From Cellulomonas palmilytica (lineage in GTDB: Bacteria; Actinomycetota; Actinomycetes; Actinomycetales; Cellulomonadaceae): a stretch of DNA of 64,000 nt. A model generated the notes under the pieces. That model had not been told where the DNA came from. It did not search any database and saw only the letters and a program-made list of their open reading frames with translations. This document shows, in pieces, positions 51,952 through 59,927 of the stretch. Numbering within the stretch: position 1 is the first letter of the stretch; every line of letters starts with the position of its first letter. The position numbers and the translations under genes were made by a program. The stretch is taken from NCBI RefSeq assembly GCF_021590045.1, contig NZ_CP062221.1, positions 3,224,001-3,288,000 on the forward strand, read 5' to 3'.

Positions 51952-53211
51952 ATGGGTCGACTGCGATCGACAGCTGGCCGCGCCAAGCGCTCCCTCAAGC
52001 GGAGGGTGCGCAACGTCGTCGCGCCGGGCGTCGCCTCGGACGCCAAGAAGGCCAGCAAGGCCGCGCGCGACGCCGCGGCCTCCGCCGACCTCGCGGAGAG
52101 CGCGCTCGCCGAGGTGCGCCGCATCGCGGGCGGCCTGCCCGGCGGCGTCGCCGCCGCGGCTGCCCGCCCCACGACCGCGAAGGTCGCGGGCCGCAAGCCC
52201 GTCGTCGGGCTCGCCGGGTTCTTCGGCGACGGCAACTACGGCGACGAGCTGTTCCTCGAGGTGTTCAAGCAGCACCTCGGCCCGCACTTCGAGCTCAAGG
52301 TCCTCGCGGACCTGCCGACCTCGCCGTACTTCTCGCGGGACGTCAAGGACGTCGTCGCGGACGTGGACGCGATCGTCATCGGCGGCGGCGACATCCTGCA
52401 GCCGTGGAACCAGGACCCGCGCTACTTCAACCACGCGTTCCTGGCCAAGCCGGTGTTCGTCGTCGGCATCGGCGTGCCCCAGTACACGGGCCCCAACGCG
52501 CCCGAGGAGAAGGAGCACATCGTCGCGCGGCACCGCCGGTTCATGGCGCACCCGAACGTGCGCCGCATCGGTGTGCGTGACGACCAGGCCGCGCTGTGGA
52601 TCCGCGAGCGGCTCGACCCGCCGGGCGAGATCCTCGTGGCGCCGGACATCGTCTCGAGCCTCGACCTGCCGCCCGCGACGAAGCCCGAGGGCGCGCCGAT
52701 CCTCGGCGTCGTGACGCGCTTCCGCCCCAACCGCGCGAAGCCCGACGACTACTCCGAGGTCGTCAAGCTCGCGCAGCACGTGTCCGAGCAGGGCTGGCGC
52801 GTGCGCCAGATCATCCTGGGCACGAACAACGTAGGCAAGCGCGACCTGGCGAACGCCGAGGACTTCGTGTTCGAGGGCAAGGAGGTCGTCTACTCCGAGG
52901 ACCTCGACGACCTGTCGCGCGCGATCGGCGAGTGCACGACGCTCGCGTCGATGAAGTTCCACGGCACGGTGGTCGCGACGATGTACGGCGTGCCGTCGAT
53001 CGTCATGATCCCGACGAACAAGAACATCAACTTCATGCACCGCATCGGGCTCGACGCGCTCGTCTCGAGCTTCGACTCCCCGAAGCTGATCGAGAAGTTC
53101 GAGGGCCGGCCGGAGGTCGCCCCCGCGGACCTCGCGCGGATCCGCCGTCAGGCGACCGAGCACATGCGCGGCCTCGCGAACGCGATCGCCGAGGCGGTCG
53201 TCGCGCGCTGA
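51952..53211 (+). CDS. Polysaccharide pyruvyl transferase family protein
   Basis: A 419-residue protein with the polysaccharide pyruvyl transferase fold. GFFGDGNYGDELFLEVF (near 84) is the N-terminal signature, AIVIGGGDILQPW the second, and a C-terminal half has TTLASMKFHGTVVATMYGVP, which holds the conserved His. Members move pyruvate from phosphoenolpyruvate onto sugars as a negatively charged ketal. A basic, Ala/Lys-rich N-terminal 75 residues (AKKASKAARDAAASADLAES) look like a helical or coiled-coil tail. The ATG has aggagg nine bases upstream. It shares a promoter region with the sulfation operon. Confidence 0.88.
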   Translation: MGRLRSTAGRAKRSLKRRVRNVVAPGVASDAKKASKAARDAAASADLAESALAEVRRIAGGLPGGVAAAAARPTTAKVAGRKPVVGLAGFFGDGNYGDELFLEVFKQHLGPHFELKVLADLPTSPYFSRDVKDVVADVDAIVIGGGDILQPWNQDPRYFNHAFLAKPVFVVGIGVPQYTGPNAPEEKEHIVARHRRFMAHPNVRRIGVRDDQAALWIRERLDPPGEILVAPDIVSSLDLPPATKPEGAPILGVVTRFRPNRAKPDDYSEVVKLAQHVSEQGWRVRQIILGTNNVGKRDLANAEDFVFEGKEVVYSEDLDDLSRAIGECTTLASMKFHGTVVATMYGVPSIVMIPTNKNINFMHRIGLDALVSSFDSPKLIEKFEGRPEVAPADLARIRRQATEHMRGLANAIAEAVVAR

Positions 53212-53230
53212 CGCCCGCACCCGCAACCCC

Positions 53231-53272
53231 GCAGCGGGGGTCGACGCCTCAGAGGCCGTCGACCCCCGCTGC
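53231..53272. terminator. Perfect 16-base-pair hairpin over the cysC stop
   Basis: Arms 53231-53246 and 53257-53272 are perfectly complementary (gcagcgggggtcgacg and its reverse complement) with a 10-base loop. The right arm and the loop contain the last codons and stop of cysC. Lying between convergent genes, it is a strong bidirectional terminator and the best hairpin in the window. Confidence 0.75.
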
Positions 53273-54550
53273 GCGTACCGCCTCCAGCACCGTGTCGACG
53301 GCGCGGCCGATGTCGTCGTGCGACGTGTCCAGCACGACGTCGGCGTCCTGCGGGACCTCGTACGGCGAGGAGACGCCCGTGAACTCGGGCAGGTCTCCCG
53401 CCCGGGCGCGGGCGTACAGGTGCTTGCGGTCCCGCGCCTCGCAGACCTCGAGCGGCGTCGCGACGTGCACGAGCACGAACCCCGCGACGGCCTCGGTGCG
53501 GCGGCGCACGTCGGCGCGGTCCTCCTCGAACGGCGCGATCGCCGCGACGAGCACGATGCCGCCCGCGCCCGCGACGAGCGAGGCGACGTAGCCGATGCGC
53601 CGCACGTTCTGCGAGCGCGACTCGCGGTCGAAGCCGAGGCCCGCGGACAGCATGTGCCGCACCTCGTCGCCGTCGAGCACGGTGACCTGACGCGACACGG
53701 ACGCCTGCAGGCGCTGCGCGACGGCCTTGGCGACCGTCGACTTCCCCGAGCCGGACAGGCCCGTGAAGAGCACCACGGCGCCGGGGCCCGAGCCCGAGTC
53801 GCGCGTCGAGGCGAGCTCGCGCGCCGCCGCGGGCGGGAACTGCGCCTCGAGCACGGCCGCACGGCGCTGCTCGGCCTCGACGTACGCCGCGCGTGCCGCG
53901 CTGGGCGCCTGCGTGAGGTCGAGGACGTCGGTCGCGCCGTACGCGCGCGCGAGCTCGTCGAGCGCGGGCTCGCCGGCCGGCCACGCGAGGCGCTCGAGGC
54001 GCGCGTCGTGCGCCCACGGGACGGCCACGACGTCGACCGGGACGGCCGTCCGGCCCGAGCGCGTGAGCTCGTCCCGCACCGCGGTGGCGGCGCGCACGAC
54101 GCCCGCCGCGGTCACGTCGAGCGCGTGCGCGGGGCGCGGCGGCGCGACGAGGCACAGCAGCAGCACCGCCCCGGCGCCCGCGGCCCGCTCGACGAGCGCG
54201 TCGACCTGGTGGAGACCGAGGACGTCGTCGACGAGCACGCCCAGCACCGGTCCCGGCGCCAGGCGGTCCCGCACGTCGCGCGCGGCCAGGCGCGCCCGCG
54301 GGTCCGCGTCCTCGCCGCCGCGCAGCCCGCGCGGCCGCAGGGGCGCCAACGCCTCACCGCCGCGCTCCCGGACCGCGACCGGGGTGTTCTCGTCGTCGAG
54401 CAGCACGACCGCGCCGTCCGGCGCCGCCGCGACCACGGGGTGCCGCTCGGGCGGGATCGCCCCGCCCAGTGCGAGCTCCACCGCGTCGGCGTCCGTCGCG
54501 CCGAGGACCAGCTGGGGTAGGCCGCTCCAGCGGGTCCACTCGTCGCTCAT
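53249..54550 (-). CDS. cysC: APS kinase with decayed sulfurylase-like N-terminus
   Basis: A 433-residue protein, twice the length of a normal APS kinase. The kinase is the C-terminal 180 residues: Walker A GLSGSGKST (about 262-270), LDGDEVRHMLSAGLGF, RRIGYVASLV, and ATPLEVCEARDRKHLYARA, all intact. It makes PAPS. The N-terminal 250 residues keep the outline of ATP sulfurylase (VLLLCLVAPPRP, VVAVPWAHDARLE, YGATDVLDL) but lack the HxGH and GRD motifs needed for catalysis, so this part is presumably structural or regulatory. The ATG lies eight bases after TAGCCT, a leaderless start. CysDN provides the missing first step. Confidence 0.9.
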   Translation of the reverse strand: MSDEWTRWSGLPQLVLGATDADAVELALGGAIPPERHPVVAAAPDGAVVLLDDENTPVAVRERGGEALAPLRPRGLRGGEDADPRARLAARDVRDRLAPGPVLGVLVDDVLGLHQVDALVERAAGAGAVLLLCLVAPPRPAHALDVTAAGVVRAATAVRDELTRSGRTAVPVDVVAVPWAHDARLERLAWPAGEPALDELARAYGATDVLDLTQAPSAARAAYVEAEQRRAAVLEAQFPPAAARELASTRDSGSGPGAVVLFTGLSGSGKSTVAKAVAQRLQASVSRQVTVLDGDEVRHMLSAGLGFDRESRSQNVRRIGYVASLVAGAGGIVLVAAIAPFEEDRADVRRRTEAVAGFVLVHVATPLEVCEARDRKHLYARARAGDLPEFTGVSSPYEVPQDADVVLDTSHDDIGRAVDTVLEAVRAAGVDGL

Positions 54551-54558
54551 GATCGCCC

Positions 54559-54564
54559 AGGCTA
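54559..54564 (-). promoter_or_regulatory. -10 box, leaderless cysC
   Basis: TAGCCT on the minus strand lies eight bases before the cysC ATG. Hexamer and spacing equal those of the exporter operon at 43327. Confidence 0.5.
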
Positions 54565-54606
54565 TCTCGACCCCGTGGCTCGACTACGCCACCGCGGCCG
54601 GCGTCG

Positions 54607-56790
54607 TCACCCGTCCGCGGACGCGGTGCTGGGCAGCGGGTCGGGCGTCGTCGTGGTGTCTCGCCCGCCATCGGACGTGCTCGCAGGCGTGCTCGCAGGC
54701 GTGCGAGTGGGCTCGTCGTCGGCTCGCTCGTCGAGGCCCGTGGCCGCGAGGATGCGGTCGACGACGAGCGGGCCGAGCGAGCGCGAGTACGTGGCGGTGA
54801 TGTGCCCCGCGGTGTCGCGGTACGCGAGCACCCCGCCGATGACCACGGGGCACCCGGTGTCCGTGCAGTACAGGTCCTGGATGTCGACGTAACGCGCCCG
54901 CGGCACGCGCTCGACGGCGAGCTCGAGCAGGTCGACGACGGCGAAGCCCTCGTTCAGGTCGATGGTGCAGCCCGCCGGGTCCTGCCCGATGCGCGCGACG
55001 CACGCGAGCGCCGCCTCGCTGACGATCGGGCCGTCGGAGACCGCGACGACCTTCGACCCGCGGCGTGCGACGTCGCGGATCATCTTCTCCATGCCCGGCA
55101 CGCGCGAGAGCTTGTCGGCGCCGATCGCCGACCGGCTGCCGGACGTGATCACCAGGTCGTACGGCTCTCCCTCGAGCAGCTTCGACCGGATCTCCGCGGA
55201 CGTCTCGACGCAGTTGTCGTTGACGTCGCGGCTGAGCGAGCACCCGTTGCCGACCATGACGGTGACGCGCCAGCCACGCTGGTCGGCCTGCTCGAGCAGC
55301 CCGGGCAGGAGCGCCGCGGCGTGCGAGTTCCCGACCACCGCGACGCGCAGGGAGCCGTCCGGGTCGCCGTCCTCGCACGTGCGCGCGCCGGACGTGGGCG
55401 TCGAGTAGCAGTCGTAGGCACGCTCGGTGTCGCGCTCGGCATCCTGCGGGCTCGGGACCATGCCGGCGAACGTGACGCCCGCGCACGCCTCGCGGTGCTC
55501 GAGCGAGAGCGCGCCGCGGCAGTCGGCCTGCACGGCGGGCGGCGCGGTGACGGTCGGCGTGGCGCGCTCCTCGAGCGCGCGCACCGCCGTCGCCGAGCCC
55601 GCGACCACGAGCACCGTGATCGCGGTCGCCGCGACGAGCGGCGTGCGCAGCCGCTGCAGCGTCGCGCGCGGGGGCAGCCCGCCCACGTGCCGGACGGGGT
55701 TCTCGACGAAGTGGTACGCGGGCAGCGCGAGCGCGACGCCCGCGGCGAGCGCCACGGGCACGAACCACGGCGACTCCTCGGCGAGCAGCGCGGGCAGCAG
55801 CACGACGACCGGCCAGTGCCACAGGTACAGCGAGTACGACGCGTCGCCCACGTAGTTCGCGAACCGGTTGGTCAGGGGCCACGGCCCGCGCACGCCCGGG
55901 CCCTCGCCCGCGGCGATGACGAGCGCCGTCGAGAGCACCGGCAGGACCGCCCACGGCGCGGGGAAGCCCGCGTCCTCCCGCACGACGAGCAGCGAGACGA
56001 CGATGCCGGCGAGCCCCACCCACGCGAGGACCGGCCGCGCGCGTCCCAGCGTCATGCCCAGGCGCGCGGCGGCGATCGCGACGAGCGCGCCGATCCCCAG
56101 CTCCCACACGCGGGTCAGCGTCGAGAAGAACGCGTACGTCGGCTGCGCGGACGTCTGCACGACCGCCCACACGAACGACGCGCACACGACCGCGCTCATC
56201 GCGGCGAACAGCGCCCGACCGTGCCGCGCGTTGCGGTCCCGACCCGCCGCGCGGCGCGCCGTGAGCACCAGGAGGCCGAGCATGAGCCACGGCCAGACGA
56301 AGTAGAACTGCTCCTCGACCGACAGCGACCAGAAGTGCTGCACGGGCGAGGGCGGCAGGCCCTGGGCGAAGTAGTCCGTGCCCTCGCGGGCGAACCGCCA
56401 GTTCACGACCGTGAGCGCCGCGGCGATCGCGTCGCGCACCGTGCTCGCGAGGCGGCTGCCGCCCACGAGCACCGCGGTGAGCCCCACCGTCACGGCGAGC
56501 GTGAGGAGCGCGTTGGGCAGGATGCGGCGCACGCGGCGCGCGTAGAAGCCGCGGAACGAGATGGTGCCGCTGCGCCGGTGCTCGCGCAGCAGGAGCCCTG
56601 TGATGAGGTACCCGCTGATGACGAAGAACACGTCGACGCCGACGAACCCGCCGTGCGGCCACCCGATCACGTGGTCGGCCATCACGGCGAGCACGGCCAC
56701 CGCGCGCAGCCCCTGGACGTCCCGCCGGCGCGCCGCCGGGGTCGGTCGCTCGGCCGAGGCGGCCACGGCCTCCGCGGTCGCCGACGTCAT
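54607..56790 (-). CDS. OafA-type acyltransferase with SGNH domain
   Basis: A 727-residue membrane acyltransferase. RRDVQGLRAVAVLAVMADH opens the acyltransferase-3 part with its conserved Arg and His. FVGVDVFFVISGYLITGLLL, FYARRVRRILPNAL and SVEEQFYFVWP follow. About ten membrane segments fill residues 20-400. The C-terminal part is an extracytoplasmic SGNH domain: VVGNSHAAALLPG near 483 and YRDTAGHITATYS near 655. OafA-like enzymes transfer acetyl groups from inside the cell to surface polysaccharide. The ATG at 56790 has gagg five bases upstream; a longer frame before it holds the leader hairpin and is rejected. Confidence 0.92.
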   Translation of the reverse strand: MTSATAEAVAASAERPTPAARRRDVQGLRAVAVLAVMADHVIGWPHGGFVGVDVFFVISGYLITGLLLREHRRSGTISFRGFYARRVRRILPNALLTLAVTVGLTAVLVGGSRLASTVRDAIAAALTVVNWRFAREGTDYFAQGLPPSPVQHFWSLSVEEQFYFVWPWLMLGLLVLTARRAAGRDRNARHGRALFAAMSAVVCASFVWAVVQTSAQPTYAFFSTLTRVWELGIGALVAIAAARLGMTLGRARPVLAWVGLAGIVVSLLVVREDAGFPAPWAVLPVLSTALVIAAGEGPGVRGPWPLTNRFANYVGDASYSLYLWHWPVVVLLPALLAEESPWFVPVALAAGVALALPAYHFVENPVRHVGGLPPRATLQRLRTPLVAATAITVLVVAGSATAVRALEERATPTVTAPPAVQADCRGALSLEHREACAGVTFAGMVPSPQDAERDTERAYDCYSTPTSGARTCEDGDPDGSLRVAVVGNSHAAALLPGLLEQADQRGWRVTVMVGNGCSLSRDVNDNCVETSAEIRSKLLEGEPYDLVITSGSRSAIGADKLSRVPGMEKMIRDVARRGSKVVAVSDGPIVSEAALACVARIGQDPAGCTIDLNEGFAVVDLLELAVERVPRARYVDIQDLYCTDTGCPVVIGGVLAYRDTAGHITATYSRSLGPLVVDRILAATGLDERADDEPTRTPASTPASTSDGGRDTTTTPDPLPSTASADG

Positions 56791-56837
56791 GCGGCCTCGT
56801 TCGTCGTGGCCATCGTCCTGGGGGCTCCCTCCCGCAC

Positions 56838-56860
56838 GGCCCGCCTCCTGACGGCGGGCC
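56838..56860 (-). other. Leader hairpin upstream of the acyltransferase
   Basis: A perfect 8-base stem (ggcccgcc/ggcgggcc) with a 7-base loop lies between the promoter and the start of the acyltransferase gene on the minus strand. It is a candidate leader structure; nothing shows that it regulates. Confidence 0.35.
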
Positions 56861-56873
56861 TGAGCGCTCCGGA

Positions 56874-56879
56874 AAGATA
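56874..56879 (-). promoter_or_regulatory. -10 box of the acyltransferase gene
   Basis: TATCTT on the minus strand, in a short AT-containing patch, about 85 bases before the ATG. Confidence 0.4.
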
Positions 56880-56962
56880 CCGCCAAGTAAGCAGCACCTC
56901 ATGACGACGCAGGTGGGCGGGCGTCGTCCGGCACGCGCGCACGGCGGCGGTCCGCGCTCCGG

Positions 56963-56968
56963 TACCCT
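56963..56968 (+). promoter_or_regulatory. -10 box, leaderless pyruvyl-transferase gene
   Basis: TACCCT lies exactly seven bases before the GTG at 56976. It fixes the start of the gene and predicts a leaderless mRNA. Confidence 0.55.
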
Positions 56969-56975
56969 CGGCCCG

Positions 56976-58757
56976 GTGGACGAGGCTGGCGACTACCTGC
57001 GGCGCGTCGGTGGCGTGCACGCGTTCCAGTGGAACCCGCTGCGCGAGATCGACGGCGAGCCGCAGCTGCTGAACAACTTCGGCGACCTGCTCGGCCCCCT
57101 CGTGGTCGAGCTCGTGCTCGAGTCGATCGCGCCGGGCACCCGGCTGGACGAGACCCCCGAGCGGCGCGTCGTGTCCGTCGGCTCGGTCATGCACTTCGCG
57201 CGCCCGCGCGACGTGGTGTGGGGCACGGGCATCAACGGCAAGGTGACGAACGCGCGCGTGCACGGCGAGCGCAAGCTCGACGTCCGCGCGGTGCGCGGCC
57301 CGCTGTCCGCGGCCTACATGACCGCGCGCGGCATCGAGGTGCCCGAGGTCTACGGCGACCCGGCGATGCTCCTGCCGATGCTCATGCCCGAGCTCGCGCG
57401 CTGGGCGCGCCACCCGGTGACCGACCTGCTCGTCGCCCCGAACCTCAACGACCTCCGCTCGGCCGACCTCCCCGGCTCGACCCCCGCGTGGCCCGTGGAC
57501 CGCGAGGCCGGTCAGCGCCTGCTCGTCCCCACCGACCCGGTGCGCACGGTGCTGCGCACCATCGCACAGTCCCGCTTCGTGGTCGGGTCGTCCCTGCACG
57601 CCGTGATCATCGCGGACGCGCTCGGCATCCCCGCGCGGTTCGTCGCGTCCGCGCACGAGTCCGTGTTCAAGTACCGCGACTACCTCGCGGGCACCGGCCG
57701 TCCCCTCACCCGCATCGCGGGCTCGGTCGAGCAGGCGCTCGAGCTCGGCCCGCACGAGCCCCCGGTGATCGACCTCGAGCGGCTGCTCGCGGCGTTCCCG
57801 CGCGACGTGTGGGCGCTCGGCTCGCGGCCGACCGGCTGGGCGGGGCGCGAGCTCGGCGTCGCGCGCTTCCCGGGCGTCGTCACGAGCGACCTGCTGCGCA
57901 TGACGCGCGACCAGCTGTCGGCCGACGACCTGCGCGCGCGGTGGCTCGACCAGCTCGTGCCGCGTGCCGTGGCCGCCGCGACCGGCGAGGAGGTCGCCCC
58001 GTTCGTCCTCGACCCGACCGACCGCCCCGCGGGAGCACCGCCGGCCGCGGCCGAGCCCGACGACGCCCCCACCGACGAGGCGGAGCCCGACGAGCCACCC
58101 GCCGACCCGGCCGACGACGAGGTGCCCGGCGCGGGCCCGTCCGACGAGGAGGGACTCGACGAGGACGCACCCGAGGAGGCCCCCGAGGACCCGCTCGAGG
58201 TCGCTGCGACCTACCGCGAGCTCGTCGTGCCCGGGCTCGACACCACGACGCTCGACGACGGCCTGCGCGACCTCGCGGAGCTCGTGCAGCGCCGCGACGC
58301 GGCACGGCTCGCGGTCGCGGCGCGCCTGCACGGCCGCCCGGCGGCCGCCGAGCTGCGCGCGCACCGCCCGGCCGCGGGCGGGTGGGTCGTGAGCCTCACC
58401 GTGCAGGTGCCGCACGTGCGCGGCGGGATCGACGAGCTCGCGCTCGTGCTGCGCGCGCAGGGCTCGGACGCGACCGTCGTCGTGCCCGTACCGCGCTCGC
58501 CGTTCCACGCCCGGCAGTGGCACCTCGACGTCGACGTCCTCGTGCCGAGGCACGCGCTCGAGTCCGCGGCCGCGAGCGCGCCCGGCAGCGACCGCTGGGA
58601 CGTGCACGTCCTGCTCGTCGAGGGCCACGGCGCACGCTCCGAGGTCCCGCTCGCGCCGCGCGGGACGCTCGGCCTGGTCATGTCCGGCGCGGGCGGCGAG
58701 ACCCCGCCCCCGACCGCCTGGACGCTCGTCGTCGACCCGACCGCCGTCCCGGCGTGA
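56976..58757 (+). CDS. Polysaccharide pyruvyl transferase-like protein, extended
   Basis: A 593-residue protein whose first 310 residues are a pyruvyl transferase fold: FQWNPLREIDGEPQLLNNFG, RRVVSVGSVMHFARPRDVVW, VRGPLSAAYMTARGIEVPEV, and SRFVVGSSLHAVIIADALGIP with the conserved His. A strongly acidic linker (about 350-410, rich in Asp, Glu, Pro) joins it to a C-terminal beta-rich domain of about 180 residues that is not part of the family. The same kind of beta domain ends the glycosyltransferase at 59928. The GTG 56976 is supported by the -10 box; the next gene is 15 bases downstream. Confidence 0.85.
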   Translation: MDEAGDYLRRVGGVHAFQWNPLREIDGEPQLLNNFGDLLGPLVVELVLESIAPGTRLDETPERRVVSVGSVMHFARPRDVVWGTGINGKVTNARVHGERKLDVRAVRGPLSAAYMTARGIEVPEVYGDPAMLLPMLMPELARWARHPVTDLLVAPNLNDLRSADLPGSTPAWPVDREAGQRLLVPTDPVRTVLRTIAQSRFVVGSSLHAVIIADALGIPARFVASAHESVFKYRDYLAGTGRPLTRIAGSVEQALELGPHEPPVIDLERLLAAFPRDVWALGSRPTGWAGRELGVARFPGVVTSDLLRMTRDQLSADDLRARWLDQLVPRAVAAATGEEVAPFVLDPTDRPAGAPPAAAEPDDAPTDEAEPDEPPADPADDEVPGAGPSDEEGLDEDAPEEAPEDPLEVAATYRELVVPGLDTTTLDDGLRDLAELVQRRDAARLAVAARLHGRPAAAELRAHRPAAGGWVVSLTVQVPHVRGGIDELALVLRAQGSDATVVVPVPRSPFHARQWHLDVDVLVPRHALESAAASAPGSDRWDVHVLLVEGHGARSEVPLAPRGTLGLVMSGAGGETPPPTAWTLVVDPTAVPA

Positions 58758-58772
58758 GCTGAGAGGATCCGC

Positions 58773-59864
58773 ATGCCCACGGTGCTGGCGTTCCCCGCCT
58801 GGCGCGACAACCCGTACCTCAACCTGCTGTACCTCGCGACCCGCGGCGCCGGCTGGGACGTGCAGGGCACCACCGCGTTCGACGAGCTCGTGCGCCGCAC
58901 GCGCGGCCTCGGCTCAGGCGACGTGCTGCACGTGCACTGGACGTCCCCGATCTGCCAGGCCGCGCCGGACGCGAGGACGGCGCGCGAGCGGCTCGACACG
59001 TTCGTCGCGACGGTCCGCGCCGCGCGCGCGTCCGGCGTGCGGCTCGTGTGGACGGTGCACAACAAGCTGCCGCACGAGGTCGCGTACCGCGACCTGGAGC
59101 TCGAGCTCGCGCAGCACCTGACCGAGCTGGCCGACGTGGTGATCCAGCTCAACGGGCACACGGTCGAGGCCGTCGCCGACGAGTACACGCTCCCCGTGGA
59201 GAAGGTCGTCACGCTCCCCCACGCGTCCTACCTCGGCGTCTACCCCGACTCGATGACGCAGGCGCAGGCGCGCACGCGGCTGGACGTGCCGCTGACGTCC
59301 CCGACCATCGGCTTCGTCGGCCAGATCCGCCCCTACAAGGGCATCACGACGCTCCTGTCCGCCGCGGGTCGCGTGGCGCAGGAGGTCGAGGACCTCACGC
59401 TCCTGCTGGCCGGCAAGACGCGCGAGGACGTGCTGCCGCAGGTGGACGCGGCACTGCCGCGCGGCGTGCGCACGGTCCGGTTCCACGACTTCGTCGCCGA
59501 CGCGGACATGCAGACGTGGTTCCGCGCCGCGGACGTCATGGTCTTCCCGTACGAGCGCGTCCTGAACTCGGGCTCGGTGCTGCTGTCCGCGACGCTCGGG
59601 CGCCCGTGCGTGCTTCCCCGCGAGGCGCACCTCGTCGCGGAGCTCGGCGACGAGCCCTGGGTGACGTTCTACCGCCCGGGCGGGGACGTGGTCGACAACC
59701 TGGCTCGCGCGATCCGGGGTGCGCTGCGCTCGGCGCGGCGCACCGCGCACGACGCGGCCGCGTACGCGCTGCGCTACCCGCCGTACGCGATGAGCCGCGA
59801 CTTCCTGCGGATCCTCGACGGCCAGGCGCCCGTGGGCCCGGCACCGCGCGCACTCGCGGGCTGA
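58773..59864 (+). CDS. GT-B glycosyltransferase
   Basis: A 363-residue GT-B enzyme. PTVLAFPAWRDNPYLNLLY opens it. VLHVHWTSPICQ and RLVWTVHNKLPHE are typical of a small family related to capsule and xanthan-type mannosyl or glucuronosyltransferases. The donor half has IGFVGQIRPYKGITTLL and PYERVLNSGSVLLSATLGRP. The ATG has a gagagg site. It is in an operon with the pyruvyl-transferase-like gene, so its product sugar may be the one that is modified. No exact substrate can be read. Confidence 0.85.
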   Translation: MPTVLAFPAWRDNPYLNLLYLATRGAGWDVQGTTAFDELVRRTRGLGSGDVLHVHWTSPICQAAPDARTARERLDTFVATVRAARASGVRLVWTVHNKLPHEVAYRDLELELAQHLTELADVVIQLNGHTVEAVADEYTLPVEKVVTLPHASYLGVYPDSMTQAQARTRLDVPLTSPTIGFVGQIRPYKGITTLLSAAGRVAQEVEDLTLLLAGKTREDVLPQVDAALPRGVRTVRFHDFVADADMQTWFRAADVMVFPYERVLNSGSVLLSATLGRPCVLPREAHLVAELGDEPWVTFYRPGGDVVDNLARAIRGALRSARRTAHDAAAYALRYPPYAMSRDFLRILDGQAPVGPAPRALAG

Positions 59865-59927
59865 CCCGACCGGACCCGACGTCCCGACCCGACCGACGTC
59901 CCGGCCGGGCGACGCTGCGTTGGCCGC

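Noticed and set aside
49297..54550. Ordinary assimilatory sulfate reduction locus
   Set aside because: No cysH, sirohaem or sulfite reductase gene is in the window, while a sulfotransferase and a PAP nucleotidase are coupled to cysD and cysN. The rest of the genome could still change this.
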